A DNA stretch of 18,219 nucleotides from Oxalobacteraceae bacterium (GTDB lineage Bacteria > Pseudomonadota > Gammaproteobacteria > Burkholderiales > Burkholderiaceae_D), in assembly GCA_947453015.1 (NCBI GenBank), contig CANGFL010000003.1, positions 1 through 18,219 on the forward strand, read 5' to 3'. Under the pieces are notes generated by a model that had not been told where the DNA came from, did not search any database, and saw nothing but the letters and a program-made list of their open reading frames with translations. Positions 17,620-18,219 of this stretch are shown one piece after another. The position numbers were made by a program, and so were the translations under genes. The first letter of the stretch is position 1, and each line of letters opens with the position of its first letter.

Positions 17620-17704
17620 TGGTGCCCACGGAGGGACTCGAACCCCCACACCTTGCGGCACATGGACCTGAACCATGCGCGTCTACCAATTCCGCCACGT
17701 GGGC
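17620..17704 (-). tRNA. tRNA-Leu (anticodon CAG)
   Basis: An 85-base class II tRNA including an encoded CCA (17622-17620). The acceptor stem is GCCCACG/CGTGGGC (17704-17698 with 17630-17624), with discriminator A at 17623. D-arm is GCG...CGC with GGTAGA in the loop. Anticodon stem CATGG/CCATG encloses loop TTCAGGT, so the anticodon is CAG (17670-17668), reading CUG. A long variable arm (around GCCGCAAGGTGT) is typical of leucine tRNAs. The T-arm has GGGGG-TTCGAGT-CCCTC. Discriminator A and the long arm confirm leucine. It lies opposite to its neighbours, with its own promoter and terminator, just upstream of rnr. Confidence 0.97.
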
Positions 17705-17718
17705 CAAAAGAAGGCGAG

Positions 17719-17746
17719 ATTATAGCGGATAAATCCCGCAAGTCAA
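17719..17746 (-). promoter_or_regulatory. Sigma-70 promoter of tRNA-Leu
   Basis: On the minus strand TTGACT (17746-17741) is separated by 16 bases from a perfect TATAAT (17724-17719). The start would fall near 17712, only about eight bases before the tRNA. The GC-rich stretch CTCGCC directly after the -10 is typical of stringently controlled stable-RNA promoters. Confidence 0.9.
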
Positions 17747-17765
17747 TAAAGCCAAGTGTTGGGGC

Positions 17766-17802
17766 CTATGAATGCATGATGTCATAGTGATTTAACTAGT
17801 TA
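17766..17802. other. Dyads in the tRNA-Leu/rnr divergent region
   Basis: CTATGA (17766-17771) and TCATAG (17782-17787) form an inverted repeat around a 10-base centre containing ATGCAT. A second perfect palindrome, TAACTAGTTA, lies at 17793-17802. Both sit upstream of the tRNA promoter and of rnr, where regulator sites could act, but they are short and of unknown meaning. Confidence 0.3.
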
Positions 17803-17842
17803 GGAATAAGCTCTTTTAGTTTTTATCAACCGAATGTCCTAC

Positions 17843-17872
17843 TGAGCAAAGCGTGCACCGCTCCGTTACACT
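17843..17872 (+). promoter_or_regulatory. Possible promoter of rnr
   Basis: TGAGCA (17843-17848), 18 bases, then TACACT (17867-17872) is the best sigma-70-like pair before rnr. The -10 has four of six consensus bases and the -35 is poor. A start near 17879 would leave about 30 bases before the TTG at 17909. Tentative. Confidence 0.25.
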
Positions 17873-17908
17873 ATTCTTGTTTAATCAACTTACTTTTAAT
17901 ACCATCTT

Positions 17909-18219
17909 TTGAGCCACTATCCGTATAGCATTCCCAGCCGAGAAGAAATCCTGGGCGTACTGCGTAAAGCATCTGATCCGCAGACATTGTCTTCCATCGC
18001 CGACGCTTTATCCGTTAAAGAGTCTGAGCTAGATGGTTTGACCCGTCGATTAGCCGCTATGGAGCGTGATGGTCAAATCAAACCAGATCGTAAAGGTCGC
18101 ATACAACTGGCGAATACCGCGAATTTCATTGAAGGTCGAGTTTCCTGTCATCGCGATGGCTATGGTTTTTTATTGCCGGATGAAGGCGATGATGTTTTTC
18201 TTCCCGAAAAAGAAATGCA
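17909..18219 (+). CDS. rnr: RNase R, N-terminal part (3' partial)
   Basis: RNase R is a 3'-to-5' exoribonuclease that degrades structured RNA. The open frame runs off the window; 103 codons are visible. Residues about 8-60 are the winged-helix domain (IPSREEILGVLRKASDP, then LTRRLAAMERDGQI), and about 75-100 begin the first cold-shock/OB domain (GRVSCHRDGYGFLLPDEGDD). The catalytic RNB domain lies beyond the edge. The start is placed at TTG (17909), giving LSHYPYSIPSREEIL as in related RNase R proteins. A stop codon at 17897-17899 limits extension, and the first in-frame ATG (about 18059) would remove half the winged helix. No Shine-Dalgarno is visible. It is divergent from tRNA-Leu, a common arrangement in proteobacteria. 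Confidence 0.92.
   Translation, partial: MSHYPYSIPSREEILGVLRKASDPQTLSSIADALSVKESELDGLTRRLAAMERDGQIKPDRKGRIQLANTANFIEGRVSCHRDGYGFLLPDEGDDVFLPEKEM

Noticed and set aside
17584..17704. tRNA-Leu as the edge of a genomic island
   Set aside because: No integrase, no repeat of the tRNA 3' end, and core genes on both sides within the window.

Overview
This window reads as a stretch of core chromosome from a betaproteobacterium, most likely of the Burkholderiales (an inference from gene order and protein features, not a database match). Pointers are: the order ndk-rlmN-pilW-rodZ-ispG-hisS-yfgM-bamB-der-hfq-hflX-hflK-hflC-(DUF2065)-hisZ-purA-phosphoribosyltransferase-tRNA-Leu-rnr; der sitting directly before hfq with no mutL or miaA between them; a long-form IspG; an HflK N-terminus carrying FSLNDPRWGRG; and a HisZ next to PurA. 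Base composition looks balanced and even. I see no mobile elements, CRISPR arrays, phage genes or broken genes.

Layout. Positions 1-183 hold the last 60 codons of rlmD (23S rRNA m5U methyltransferase). A Bax-inhibitor-1/YccA-type membrane protein (290-982, minus strand) converges on it and has its own intrinsic terminator. A divergent intergenic region (983-1212) then opens a long plus-strand cluster: ndk, rlmN, pilW, rodZ, ispG, hisS, yfgM, bamB and der (1213-10350). Its genes overlap or are separated by at most about 60 bases, so it is probably one or a few transcripts. They serve nucleotide balance, rRNA/tRNA modification, type IV pilus biogenesis, cell shape, isoprenoid synthesis, tRNA charging, envelope protein handling, outer-membrane assembly and ribosome maturation.

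A 132-base gap holding a good heat-shock (sigma-32) promoter match precedes the second cluster: hfq, hflX, hflK, hflC, a yjeT-like DUF2065 gene, hisZ, purA, a phosphoribosyltransferase gene and a small coiled-coil membrane protein gene (10483-17567). HflK/HflC form the membrane complex that controls FtsH. YccA-type proteins and YfgM, known in E. coli as FtsH substrates, are also encoded here. HisZ is a catalytically dead histidyl-tRNA synthetase paralogue that acts with HisG, so a HisRS and its degenerate relative lie within 9 kb of each other.

The right end carries a minus-strand tRNA-Leu(CAG) with an excellent promoter and a perfect-looking terminator, then the 5' part of rnr (RNase R), which starts with TTG and runs off the window.

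No wholly new system is evident. The points most worth a second look are the nested inverted repeats in the ndk leader, the histidine-rich tail of HisS just ahead of yfgM, the sigma-32-like hfq promoter, and the uncharacterised small protein at 17352-17567.
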